Shown piece by piece: positions 36,438 through 45,300 of a DNA stretch of 64,000 nucleotides. The position numbers and the translations under genes were made by a program. The DNA is from Hoeflea_A sp965228435 (GTDB lineage Bacteria; Pseudomonadota; Alphaproteobacteria; Rhizobiales; Rhizobiaceae), in contig OZ245818.1 of assembly GCA_965228435.1 (NCBI GenBank), positions 6,696,001 through 6,760,000 of the forward strand, given 5' to 3'. The notes under the pieces are model-generated. The model was not told where the DNA came from, ran no database searches, and was given only the letters and a program-made list of their open reading frames with translations. Every line of letters begins with the position of its first letter. Positions within the stretch are counted from its first letter, which is position 1.

Positions 36438-37673
36438 ATGCCAATTCCTGAATCCGAACGCGATCCGCGCCTCAAAGGTCCCCTCGCCGGCGTACGGGTC
36501 ATTGAGATGGGTCAGCTTCTGGCGGGTCCATTCACCGCCGCCCGCCTGGCCGATTTCGGAGCGGAGGTCATCAAGGTCGAGACACCTGGCAAAGGCGACC
36601 CGATGCGAGAATGGGGCCACCACCGCTACAAGGACATGGGCCTTTGGTGGCCAATTCTGGCGCGCAACAAGAAATCCGTGACCATCAACCTGCGCGACGA
36701 GCGCGGCCAAGACCTCGTGCGCCGCCTGGTGAAATCCGCAGATGTTCTGGTCGAGAACTTCAAACCCGGGACGTTGGAGAAATGGCACATCGGCCCGGAA
36801 GAATTGCACGCCGCCAATCCAAAGCTGATCATTGCCCGCGTCTCCGGTTATGGCCAATCAGGACCCTATTCGGACCGTCCCGGATTTGCCAGCGTCGGCG
36901 AAGCCCTGGGCGGGCTTCGGTACATCAACGGCCATCCCGATCAGCCACCGCCACGTTCCGGAATTTCGCTGGGCGACACGCTGACGGGCATGTTTGCGGC
37001 GCAGGGCGTCCTGATGGCGTTGTATCAGCGCGACGCCCTCGGCGGCGGCAAGGGCCAGATCATCGACGCCGCAATCTATGAATCGTGCTTCTCCTTCATG
37101 GAAGGGGCACTTGCTGAGTTCGACAAGGTCGGTGTCGTACGTGAACCAAGCGGGACAGGTCTGGCGAACGTGTCACCGTCCAACATCTTCCCCACGTCCG
37201 ACGGAAAGTGGGTCATCATCGCGGCTAATTTTGACCCGATGTTCGTGCGCCTTTGTGCCGCCATGGATCAGCCGGAGCTCGCGGAAGACGAACGATACTC
37301 GACCCACCTGGCACGGGGACGCCATGCCAAGCAGTTGGACGGACTGATTGCCGATTGGACCGGCGCCCGAACGGCTGCTGAAGTGACTAAAATCCTCGAG
37401 GCCAACAACGTGGTCGTGGGCCCGATCTATTCCATCGCGGACATTGCCAAGGACCCTCACTTCGCGGCGCGCGACATGATCCAGCGGGTCGAAGACGAGC
37501 GGTATGGCGATATCGCTGTTCCGGGATTTGCACCCAAGTTGCCCGAGTCACCCAGCGCCATCGCGTGGCTCGGCAGACCATCGCCTGGCGATGACAATGC
37601 CAGCATATTCGGCAGTCTGTTGGGTATCGACGACGCGGAGTTGCAGAGGCTAAAGGCCGAGGGCGTAATTTAG
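36438..37673 (+). CDS. CaiB/BaiF (class III) CoA-transferase
   Basis: The roughly 411-residue protein has class III CoA-transferase blocks: VRVIEMGQLLAGPFTAARLADFGAEVIKVE near the N-terminus, GRGQ-like segments, and GISLGDTLTGMFAAQG, in which Asp (about residue 180) matches the nucleophile of formyl-CoA transferase. It would activate a carboxylate with CoA. I list the ATG at 36438; a GTG at 36426 gives 4 more residues and overlaps the YrdC-like stop. It is the last gene of the operon and converges on the GntR gene. Confidence 0.92.
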   Translation: MPIPESERDPRLKGPLAGVRVIEMGQLLAGPFTAARLADFGAEVIKVETPGKGDPMREWGHHRYKDMGLWWPILARNKKSVTINLRDERGQDLVRRLVKSADVLVENFKPGTLEKWHIGPEELHAANPKLIIARVSGYGQSGPYSDRPGFASVGEALGGLRYINGHPDQPPPRSGISLGDTLTGMFAAQGVLMALYQRDALGGGKGQIIDAAIYESCFSFMEGALAEFDKVGVVREPSGTGLANVSPSNIFPTSDGKWVIIAANFDPMFVRLCAAMDQPELAEDERYSTHLARGRHAKQLDGLIADWTGARTAAEVTKILEANNVVVGPIYSIADIAKDPHFAARDMIQRVEDERYGDIAVPGFAPKLPESPSAIAWLGRPSPGDDNASIFGSLLGIDDAELQRLKAEGVI

Positions 37674-37697
37674 ACTAAGTCCCGCTCGACGGGTCAA

Positions 37698-38381
37698 TCA
37701 ATCGGCATCGTCCGGGACGTGGTCTTTGGCTCGTCCGTTTTCTGCACCGAGTTCCTCGTCGAAGGCGCGCGCGGCATAAAGATGCATGCGCATTGCTTCT
37801 CGTGCCCATTTCGGCTCGCGAGCGCGCAGAGCGGCTATCAATTCGCGGTGGTGCTGGCGGCTCAGTTCGAGACGCTCGCGCGAGAAAAGCGCATATTTCC
37901 GGATCACCAGCGGCAGGTTCCAAAGCGGCTCGATTGCCTGAGTCAGATACTTGTTTCCGGCCGCTGCCACGATGGTCCGGTGGAATTCCAGGTTGGTTTT
38001 CGAAACCCTTTCGAGATCCGGTTTTGGCCCGGACACGATGGCCTCTTCCATCGCCCGATTGTGTTCCGTCAGTTCCGCGAGACCTTCGTTGGTGATCTTG
38101 GTGGCAGCCAGTTGGGCCGCAAATCCCTCCACCATGACACGCATTGTCGTTATCTCGCCGAGCTGCATCTGTGACCACTGCGTGACGCTGGCGCCGAAGT
38201 TCGGCATCATCTCCACCAGGCCTTCCGAATTCAGACGGCGCAAGGCGTCACGAACCGGGGTTCTCGAAAACCCGAGTTCACTGGCAATCATGTCCTCCGG
38301 CAAACGCATCCCTCCCGGGTAGCGCCCGTCCAGAATTGCGGATTTGACCTCGTAATAGGCCCGTTCGGAGGATGTGGTCAT
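37698..38381 (-). CDS. GntR-family regulator with FCD domain (FadR/VanR type)
   Basis: The 227-residue protein has an N-terminal winged helix (residues 5-70; ASELGFSRTPVRDALRRLNSEGLV is the recognition-helix region) and a C-terminal all-helical FCD effector domain with metal-ligand-type His in NLEFHRTI, RQHHREL and RMHLYA. FCD-type GntR proteins bind palindromes of the TNGTNNNACNA type, which the island's TTGTATACAA sites fit. It is co-transcribed with the second YrdC-like gene from a promoter region that itself has two sites, so autoregulation is likely. The ligand is presumably the pathway substrate. Confidence 0.93.
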   Translation of the reverse strand: MTTSSERAYYEVKSAILDGRYPGGMRLPEDMIASELGFSRTPVRDALRRLNSEGLVEMMPNFGASVTQWSQMQLGEITTMRVMVEGFAAQLAATKITNEGLAELTEHNRAMEEAIVSGPKPDLERVSKTNLEFHRTIVAAAGNKYLTQAIEPLWNLPLVIRKYALFSRERLELSRQHHRELIAALRAREPKWAREAMRMHLYAARAFDEELGAENGRAKDHVPDDAD

Positions 38382-38387
38382 TGCAGT

Positions 38388-39074
38388 CTACACCGGTTCA
38401 ATCACTTTTGGTGGAATCTCGATTCCGAAGTGATCAGCAGCGATAGCACAAATCTCGTCGAAACATATACCAATCCTGAATGGGCGCATCGTATCCAGAT
38501 CGATGATGGACGAACCAAACCCGTCGGGATGGGAATATTTTGTCGGGCCGGAATCGATCGCAAGATCAACGCCGCTGCGCACCGCTTCCTCGATGGCCTC
38601 GAATTCGTACTTGCTCCCCGCCAGCGACTGATTGGCGGAGGAACCGAAGACACCCTTGCCGTGCTCCAGCGCCAGCCGGGCGATCTCATCATGAATTGGG
38701 CCGGCATTCATCAGAAGATCAATGGTATCGCCCTTTGTTGCATGCTGCCGCGAAAATGGATCGGCGTTGCGCAGGATCGGATGATCGTTGCGGGTTCGGC
38801 CAACGATGGACAGAGGCAGATTGTGGTCGACGGTCACGGCTCGGGCAAATTCGCGCGCCTGCGGCGAACAGTCGATAAGTTCGTCAAACATGTCGAGACT
38901 GCCAAAGCAGCCGCAAGGCTTCGAGAAGGACCGCTGCTTGACTTCAAAGATACGCGCAATCGCATCTCCCGTATGGCCGACAATGGCATATCCGACATCG
39001 GTGCGAAAAATACCGACACCGCCGGATGCGACCGTGTCAAATATCTGTCGAGCGGCGGTTTGATTGTCGGTCAT
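38388..39074 (-). CDS. TsaC/YrdC-fold protein, copy 2
   Basis: The 228-residue protein is a divergent paralogue of copy 1. It keeps RTDVGYAIVG, Lys46-Gln-Arg48-Ser (KQRSFSKP), DHPIL, NAGPxHxEIxRL and the FGSSANQSLAG loop (143-152). It lacks the C-terminal Sua5 domain. A ribosome site AAGGAA precedes the ATG. It is the first gene of a two-gene unit with the GntR regulator (6-base gap), divergent from the MmgE-OYE unit. Either it makes a pathway intermediate, or it makes the signal sensed by the regulator; both are speculation. Confidence 0.83.
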   Translation of the reverse strand: MTDNQTAARQIFDTVASGGVGIFRTDVGYAIVGHTGDAIARIFEVKQRSFSKPCGCFGSLDMFDELIDCSPQAREFARAVTVDHNLPLSIVGRTRNDHPILRNADPFSRQHATKGDTIDLLMNAGPIHDEIARLALEHGKGVFGSSANQSLAGSKYEFEAIEEAVRSGVDLAIDSGPTKYSHPDGFGSSIIDLDTMRPFRIGICFDEICAIAADHFGIEIPPKVIEPV

Positions 39075-39138
39075 GGGATTCCTTGTCGGCGCATTGCGGC
39101 GGTTTCGTGAGACAAAACAACACTACAACAGTCACAGA

Positions 39139-39148
39139 TTGCATACAA
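39139..39148. promoter_or_regulatory. GntR-type operator candidate TTGCATACAA
   Basis: Nine of ten positions match TTGTATACAA. It lies 65 bases before the YrdC-like copy 2 ATG, suited to control of the regulator's own operon. Confidence 0.6.
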
Positions 39149-39223
39149 TGCTGATTGAATCAGGCCCAGTTTCCGAACATTATCACCGGAATTACCGTTT
39201 GCCGAACTGCATGTCACTTATTA

Positions 39224-39233
39224 TTGTATACGA
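39224..39233. promoter_or_regulatory. GntR-type operator candidate TTGTATACGA
   Basis: Nine of ten positions match TTGTATACAA. It lies 12 bases before the strong ribosome site of the MmgE-OYE unit. Confidence 0.6.
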
Positions 39234-39244
39234 AACAAGCTGGC

Positions 39245-39250
39245 AGGAGG
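39245..39250 (+). promoter_or_regulatory. strong ribosome binding site AGGAGG before an ATA codon
   Basis: AGGAGG is followed after 7 bases by an in-frame ATA at 39258, not by ATG, GTG or TTG. The codons from 39258 to 39326 encode residues (LTRLAGRFTAETGFADLPD) that align with the N-terminus of the paralogous class A MmgE protein. Confidence 0.65.
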
Positions 39251-39326
39251 ACACCCTATAACGATCCCGCTCACGCGACTTGCCGGCCGTTTCACGGCGG
39301 AAACCGGATTTGCCGATCTGCCCGAT

Positions 39327-40619
39327 ATGGCGGTTCAAACCGCGATATCAGGTTTCAGTGACGCCTTCGCGGCCTTGCTCGCCGGGCGACATGAACCAGT
39401 GGTGGCAATCACTCTGGCCCATGTGCAAACAGACAGCGCTAACAACGCTGTTCCCTGCCTTCTTGGCGAGCGTGTTGCGACGGCCGAGGCTGCGGCCCTT
39501 GTTGATGGCACGGCTGCACATGCTCTCGATTACGACGATTACGCCTTCTCAAATCATCCCAGTGCGGTCCTGGTGCCGGCCATAGCTGCTTGTGCAGCGG
39601 CTTTCGGAGGCAATGGCCGCAAAATGATCTCCGCCTATTGCATCGGATACGAAATCTGGGGCGATCTCATGCGCCGCGAACCGGATCATCTCCATGCGAA
39701 GGGCTGGCATCCAACGGCAGTACTGGGTCCGGTTGGTGCGGCCGCCTCCGCTGCTCACTTGCTGGGCCTGGATCAGGCCCAATCAACCAACGCGATTGCG
39801 CTTGCCGCTTCCCATTCAGGCGGCGTAATGGGAAATTTCGGATCGATGGCCAAGGCATACCACGCCGGCAAGGCGGCTGAGGCCGGCGTTCGATGCGCGC
39901 TGCTAGCGCAGAGCGGGTTTGACGCCCGTGAGGATGCACTTGAAGGTGACACGGGTCTGCTTTCCGCCCTTTCCCCCTCCGGCCGCTGGGACCGGTCGAA
40001 GCCACCAAGCTTCGGCGACGATTGGCTGATCGCCAAACTGCGCCTCAACATCAAGAAATATCCGACCGTCGGTGCCTCTCAACGCTGCATCGACGCCATC
40101 CTTCAACTGATGCAGGACAGACCGCTCGACCCCGCTAACGTGAAGGAAATCCGGCCGCATGTCAGCGCCCGACATGCCAAGGTCATGCCGTTCGAGGACC
40201 CACAAACCCCCGCCGAGGCCAAGTTCAGCCTGCAGTTTGCCTGTGCAGCGGCAATCCGCTACGGCAGGGTCGGCGTGGCTGAAGTCAGCGACACCGCATT
40301 GGCCGACGATGTGTTGCGCCGATTGATGGGTCGAACACACATTGTCGCAGGCGACGATTACGATCCGGACTATCCCGGTGCCGCCCCGAGCGACTTCGTT
40401 GAATTGCGCCTCGCGGACGATACCGTCCTGACCACGCCATCCATTCGCAGAGCCAGCGGACATGCCGACAACCCGTTGGACGAAAGTGCCTCGTGGGACA
40501 AGTTCCGGACCTGCGCGGTCCATGCCGGCCTTTCCGAAGAGGCCGCCCGGCGCCTGTTTGACGACATCAACGCGATCGAAGAAGCAGAAGATGCAGGATT
40601 CCTTACACTCAAAGAATGA
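39327..40619 (+). CDS. MmgE/PrpD family protein, class A, second copy (true start probably upstream)
   Basis: From the first canonical ATG the protein has 430 residues and lacks the first conserved helix. Translation from ATA 39258, which has an AGGAGG site at ideal spacing, adds 23 residues homologous to the other class A protein (ends 13387) and gives 453 residues, the usual length. Active-site blocks match class A: DYDDYAFSNH, GWHPT, SMAKAYHAG and KKYPTVGASQRC. It is divergent from the YrdC-GntR unit and overlaps the following OYE gene by 29 bases. Confidence 0.88.
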   Translation: MAVQTAISGFSDAFAALLAGRHEPVVAITLAHVQTDSANNAVPCLLGERVATAEAAALVDGTAAHALDYDDYAFSNHPSAVLVPAIAACAAAFGGNGRKMISAYCIGYEIWGDLMRREPDHLHAKGWHPTAVLGPVGAAASAAHLLGLDQAQSTNAIALAASHSGGVMGNFGSMAKAYHAGKAAEAGVRCALLAQSGFDAREDALEGDTGLLSALSPSGRWDRSKPPSFGDDWLIAKLRLNIKKYPTVGASQRCIDAILQLMQDRPLDPANVKEIRPHVSARHAKVMPFEDPQTPAEAKFSLQFACAAAIRYGRVGVAEVSDTALADDVLRRLMGRTHIVAGDDYDPDYPGAAPSDFVELRLADDTVLTTPSIRRASGHADNPLDESASWDKFRTCAVHAGLSEEAARRLFDDINAIEEAEDAGFLTLKE

Positions 40620-41673
40620 GACCGCCTCGAATCTGGCTCCGTTGTTCGACACGATCAGGCTGGGTTCCCTGGATTTGCCCAATCGCATCGCGCTGGCGCC
40701 GTGCACGCGCAACCGTGCGACTCAGGACCTTGCCCCGACACCGGGCGCCGTGGAGCACTATGCCAGCCGGGCGGATGCCGGCTTGCTCATCACCGAAGCG
40801 ACACTGATTTCGGAAGGCATCCAGGGCTACCTCGATACGCCCGGCATCTATGCCGACAGCCACGTCAGGGCGTGGGCGAAAGTGACCGATGGCGTGCACA
40901 GCAAGGGCGGGCGTATCTACCTGCAACTCTGGCACCTGGGCCGAATGGCACATTCACATTTCTCGGGCGTCGCGCCGTTGGCGCCGTCCGCCGTCCTCGA
41001 CCCGGCGCAGCGCCGGCAGGTCGGTAATCTGGATCTGCAGAACGAGATCCCAGAGGCGATGAGCGAGACGCAAATCATCCAGGCGCTTTCCGACTACCGA
41101 AGGGCAGCTCGTCTCGCGCGTCAAGCGGGGTTCGACGGCGTGGAGATCCACGCCGCAAATGGTTACCTGCCCGAGCAGTTCTGGCGGCAGCACACGAACC
41201 GGCGCACAGATGGATGGGGCGGCAGCGTCGAAAAACGGGCCCGCTTCACGCTGGAAACGGTCGCCAGTTGCGCGCGGGAGCTCCCTCTCTCGGCTATTGG
41301 CGTACGGCTTTCTCCGGCAGCCTATTTCAGTGAGATGCAGTATTCCCACGGCGACAATGACGCGCTGATAGCCATCGTCGACGCGCTCAACAAAACCGAC
41401 CTGGCCTATCTCCACACCGGAATTGTCGAGGATACGCACTATGACTATCTCGGCGGGACGTCGTCATCCTTCCTGCGCCAGCACTGGAACGGCGTGCTGA
41501 TCGGCAACGGTGCCTATTCACCGCATGCCGCAGCTGACGCAATCCGAAACGAGACATTCGACATGATCAGCTTCGGCAAGATCTTTCTCGCCAATCACGA
41601 CCTGGTTTCTCGACTGCGCGATGGCAGGAGGCTGAGACCGTACTCGGCAAAGGTTCGAGACAGTTTTCGCTAG
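40591..41673 (+). CDS. Old Yellow Enzyme family NADH:flavin oxidoreductase
   Basis: The 360-residue FMN TIM-barrel protein has LPNRIALAPCTRNRA at the N-terminus, LQLWHLGRMAH (residues 111-121) and the substrate-binding His187/Asn190 in HAANGYLPEQFW, followed by NRRTDGWGGS. This is the OYE (XenA/NemA-type) ene-reductase pattern, which reduces alpha,beta-unsaturated carbonyls or nitro groups. The start at 40591 lies inside the end of the MmgE gene; an earlier ATG at 40462 would overlap far more and is not conserved. It probably reduces an unsaturated pathway intermediate. Confidence 0.92.
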   Translation: MQDSLHSKNETASNLAPLFDTIRLGSLDLPNRIALAPCTRNRATQDLAPTPGAVEHYASRADAGLLITEATLISEGIQGYLDTPGIYADSHVRAWAKVTDGVHSKGGRIYLQLWHLGRMAHSHFSGVAPLAPSAVLDPAQRRQVGNLDLQNEIPEAMSETQIIQALSDYRRAARLARQAGFDGVEIHAANGYLPEQFWRQHTNRRTDGWGGSVEKRARFTLETVASCARELPLSAIGVRLSPAAYFSEMQYSHGDNDALIAIVDALNKTDLAYLHTGIVEDTHYDYLGGTSSSFLRQHWNGVLIGNGAYSPHAAADAIRNETFDMISFGKIFLANHDLVSRLRDGRRLRPYSAKVRDSFR

Positions 41674-41720
41674 GTTCGATTGCTGCCGACAGCGAGCAAC
41701 GCAAAGCTGACAAGGCCGGC

Positions 41721-42146
41721 TTAATGCAAACGCTTGTCTTGAATCAGGATGGCGTCAACAAGAGCAAATACGTTTGTCGCCAATTCGGTTCCCACCACAT
41801 CGTCACGCGTCATTGCCTTACCAGCGAGGTCGCTTGTTGCGACGGCACGATTTTTGGCATCAATGACCATTATCCCTGGTATGCCATCGTCTTCGAAGTG
41901 AAGGAGAGAAATCGCACAACGGTCCTTGGGCGAAGCGCCTTCACCCCAACGACCGTAAACCAGATCGATATTCGCGGGATGATCGGCGAGCGAACCTCCG
42001 ACAGTCCATTGAACGAAGTAAGCGGCGACCGTCTCAGCCTGGCGGCGGTGAACAAAGCCCCAGACCGTCTTGGAGTGATTTCCGCAGCAATCGCAATACC
42101 CCCCGGATTCTCCAGTAGGCTCAATTTCCAATTCCGAAGGTTTCAC
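41721..42146 (-). CDS. hypothetical protein with CxCCG motif
   Basis: The 141-residue protein starts with GTG and has GGYCDCCGNHSKTVWGFV near residues 15-32, a cysteine cluster that could bind a metal, followed by an acidic C-terminal half (LLHFEDDGIPGIMVID). I recognise no named family. An overlapping plus-strand frame of similar size looks like a shadow because it lacks domain-like composition. The gene is convergent with the OYE gene and 200 bases from the RTX gene on the other side. Confidence 0.7.
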   Translation of the reverse strand: MKPSELEIEPTGESGGYCDCCGNHSKTVWGFVHRRQAETVAAYFVQWTVGGSLADHPANIDLVYGRWGEGASPKDRCAISLLHFEDDGIPGIMVIDAKNRAVATSDLAGKAMTRDDVVGTELATNVFALVDAILIQDKRLH

Positions 42147-42346
42147 GGCGATCTACGCTCCAAAAAATAGCCAATTGGCCCACCCGCAATGCCGCTCCGC
42201 GTAAAACATCTGTCCTCCCGCCTTGCAGCATCAATGCGTCTTGATTGTGAAACCCTGCCCCTTGTCACTTCCACGGATATGCGCGACGCTCAACCATTGA
42301 GGGATTCCGGTTTCGAGTTCCCGACGAAATCACACAGGGGCAAACC

Positions 42347-45300
42347 ATGACACTGAAGCCAGTCAGATTCAGCAATGCATTGGTCATATCCCTGGCACCC
42401 ACGGGCAATTCCAGCGGCAACAATACCTACATCTATTACGGACGTGACTGGGACAGTTTCTCAGACGAGTTCGATGGCTTTGATCTGGGTGGCGACCCGA
42501 GTGATCAGCGAACCCAGGTTGCGTTGGACCCACGCCTCATCAATCCCGACATCAGCCTCGATGATGCCGTGAATGTCAGCGGTCCCCTCCTGGTGGTTGT
42601 CGATTCCGACGATCTCCTGAACGGTGGTCGCGGTGGCGAGAACATTTACGTCGCGCAGGGCGACGATATCGTGCTGGGCAACGGCGGGCCCGACCTGATC
42701 GTCGGCGGAGATGGCAACGATACGATTGAGGGCGGAGATTCGGATGACCGTCTGTATGGCGACTACGCGAATGTTCCGGATTACCTATACGACTTCGATC
42801 AAAGACAGATTGCCTTCTGGAAACTCCAGTTTCCCTCTGAAGAGGATCCGTCGGTGTCAGGTGACGACCTTCTGCTGGGTGGCGATGGCGCCGATCAGCT
42901 GTTTGGCGGCCCGGGCAATGACCAACTGGACGGTGGCCCTCGCGGCGATGGCAATGCCGACTTGCTGGTTGGCGGCCCCGGGGCCGACATCTTCTATTTG
43001 AATTATGATGACGGTGATGATCCGAACGCCTCATCTTTCTGGTTCAGTTACGCGAATTCGGTGACCGATGCCTTCGCGGAAGATTCGCTCAAGGACCTTT
43101 TCAATACCGTCACACGAGATGTGGCCTCAGCCATCTTCGCGGATCCCGGCGCCGGCTTCATCCTCAGTGGCACGGTGGATGTGCTTGCGACGAGCGCGCA
43201 ACTCGGCATCGACGCGCTTTTCGGACTGACCGGAGCTCCGAAAAAGCCGAAAAGTCCAGATGACGTCATGGTCGTCGCTGATTTCGATCCTCGGGAGGAT
43301 GTTCTTGCCCTGCCCTACGAAACCGGGAAGGCGCTGGGATACACCACCAATTACCTGGTCTCGCCGGTGGGCGGCTTTGATGGGGTCATTGGCATTGAAT
43401 TTTCAACGGATGACGGCCTCTTTGCGCAAGTCTTCCTTGATGATGATTTCCTGGCGGAATTCGGCCTCACCAACATGGACACTCCGGTCATCGATTTCAT
43501 CGACAACATCCTCCGGACATCGTTGAAAATCGAGTCGACCGAGAACCCCGACGATCCTGACCAGGGCGGCGTTCAGAACGGCCTTTACCCATTCCCCACT
43601 GACGACGCTTCCTACATCGACGGTGAGGCGCCGGACGGTATCGAGGAAAAGGTGGCGGCGGCCGCGCCACCCGGAACGACGACAGAGCTGTTTGGGGCTT
43701 TTGCGCCGGTGAGCTTGCGCACGCCGGCCAACGTGACAAGCACACCGTTCGTCTCGGGCACCGACATGGGTGACCTCCTGAATGTCAACCCCAGCGCCTT
43801 TGCCCCGGAGGATGCAAACACCAGCGCTATTGCCGACGTCGGCTCCTACGTGAGAGGTTTCGGCGGGGCCGACATCATCTTCGGCAACAACGGTCAGGAT
43901 CTCATTTATGGCGGAGACGGCAATGACGACATCTATGGCATCGGCCAAGGCGATGTCGAGTTCCAGGAACAGTTCTATGGTGAAGACGGCAGCGACAGGA
44001 TTTTTCTCGGCTGGTCCTCAACATGGGCGCTGGCAGATGGCGGCGCCGGGAATGACTGGGTGGACTTTCTCTACCTGGACCACAAGCTCACGCTCGACCT
44101 GACGAAGACGGAAAACAGCGGCTCCAGCTTCAATCCATCCAATTTTGCAACCAGTCGATACGACGTGGTCAACGTTGAGAATGCTGCAGGCACCAGGCTC
44201 GACGACACGATCATTGGCACAAGCGACAACAATATACTGCAGGGAAATGACGGCAGCGACACCATTGAGAGCGGCGCCGGGCAAGACACTTTGTCCTTTG
44301 CCGACAACTCCGGCAAAGTTGTCGTCAACCTTAGTCAGACATCGCCAGATGGGACGCTGATAACCGACGAATATGGTGCGGATGGAAGTGCCGATGCCGA
44401 TTCGGTTGTATCCAACGACACCGTTACGGGGGGCATCACCAGCCTGGTCGGCTCCGACTTCAACGATGAACTAACCGGTGACATCAGAAACAACTTCATC
44501 GATGGAGGCCTTGGCGATGATCTGATCCGCGGGGGCGATGGAAACGACATCCTGGTGGGCAAATCAGGCGATGATGATATCCGCGGCCAGTCTGGCGTGG
44601 ATCAGATCGATGGCGGCGCCGGCGACGACACGATTCAGGGGGATAACGATAATGACACCCTGTTGGGTGGTACAGGCAACGATGTCGTTCAAGGGGATCA
44701 TGGCGACGATTGGCTCGAAGGCGGAGACGGTGACGACCGTCTGCAGGGCGGCAACGACCATGACAATCTGAGAGGCGATGCCGGCAACGACAGCGTCTTT
44801 GGCGACTCCGGCGATGATTCCATCTTCTGGACTTCACAGGACGGCAACGACGATATCAATGGCGGCGCCGACAGCGACACGCTGACCGTTCAAACCACGA
44901 CCGCCTTCGCCAAGGCGATACCGAACTCGCAGCCGATCAGGCTTGCCGCTTCGGGCAACACGCTCACCATCACCCTGCCCATCATTCCGACCGCCAACCT
45001 GGGCGATGAGGTGTTGACCGTCACCAATGTGGAGACACTTGTCTTTACACCGCTCCCGAGCCAGGAGACCAGTGCGCTGGTTGGTACAATGCCAGACGTC
45101 ATTATTGATGGCATGCCGGATGTCGTTTCCACTCTCATATGGACCGGCGACGAGGCAAACAATGTGTTCGATGGCGGTAATGCAACGGCTTCTCAGACAC
45201 TGGTTCTCGACGGCGCGGGCGGCGACGACACGCTTACTGGTGGCGAGAGCGCCGACACCATCGACGGGGGTGATGGCGAAGACACGCTGAGCGGCGGCGC

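Noticed and set aside
9109..41673. Island as an integrative element
   Set aside because: It starts near a tRNA gene, but I found no integrase and no direct repeat of the tRNA 3' end; composition is similar to the flanks.
41724..42170. 148-codon plus-strand frame
   Set aside because: It is antisense to the CxCCG gene over its length and lacks a domain-like composition; the minus frame is preferred.
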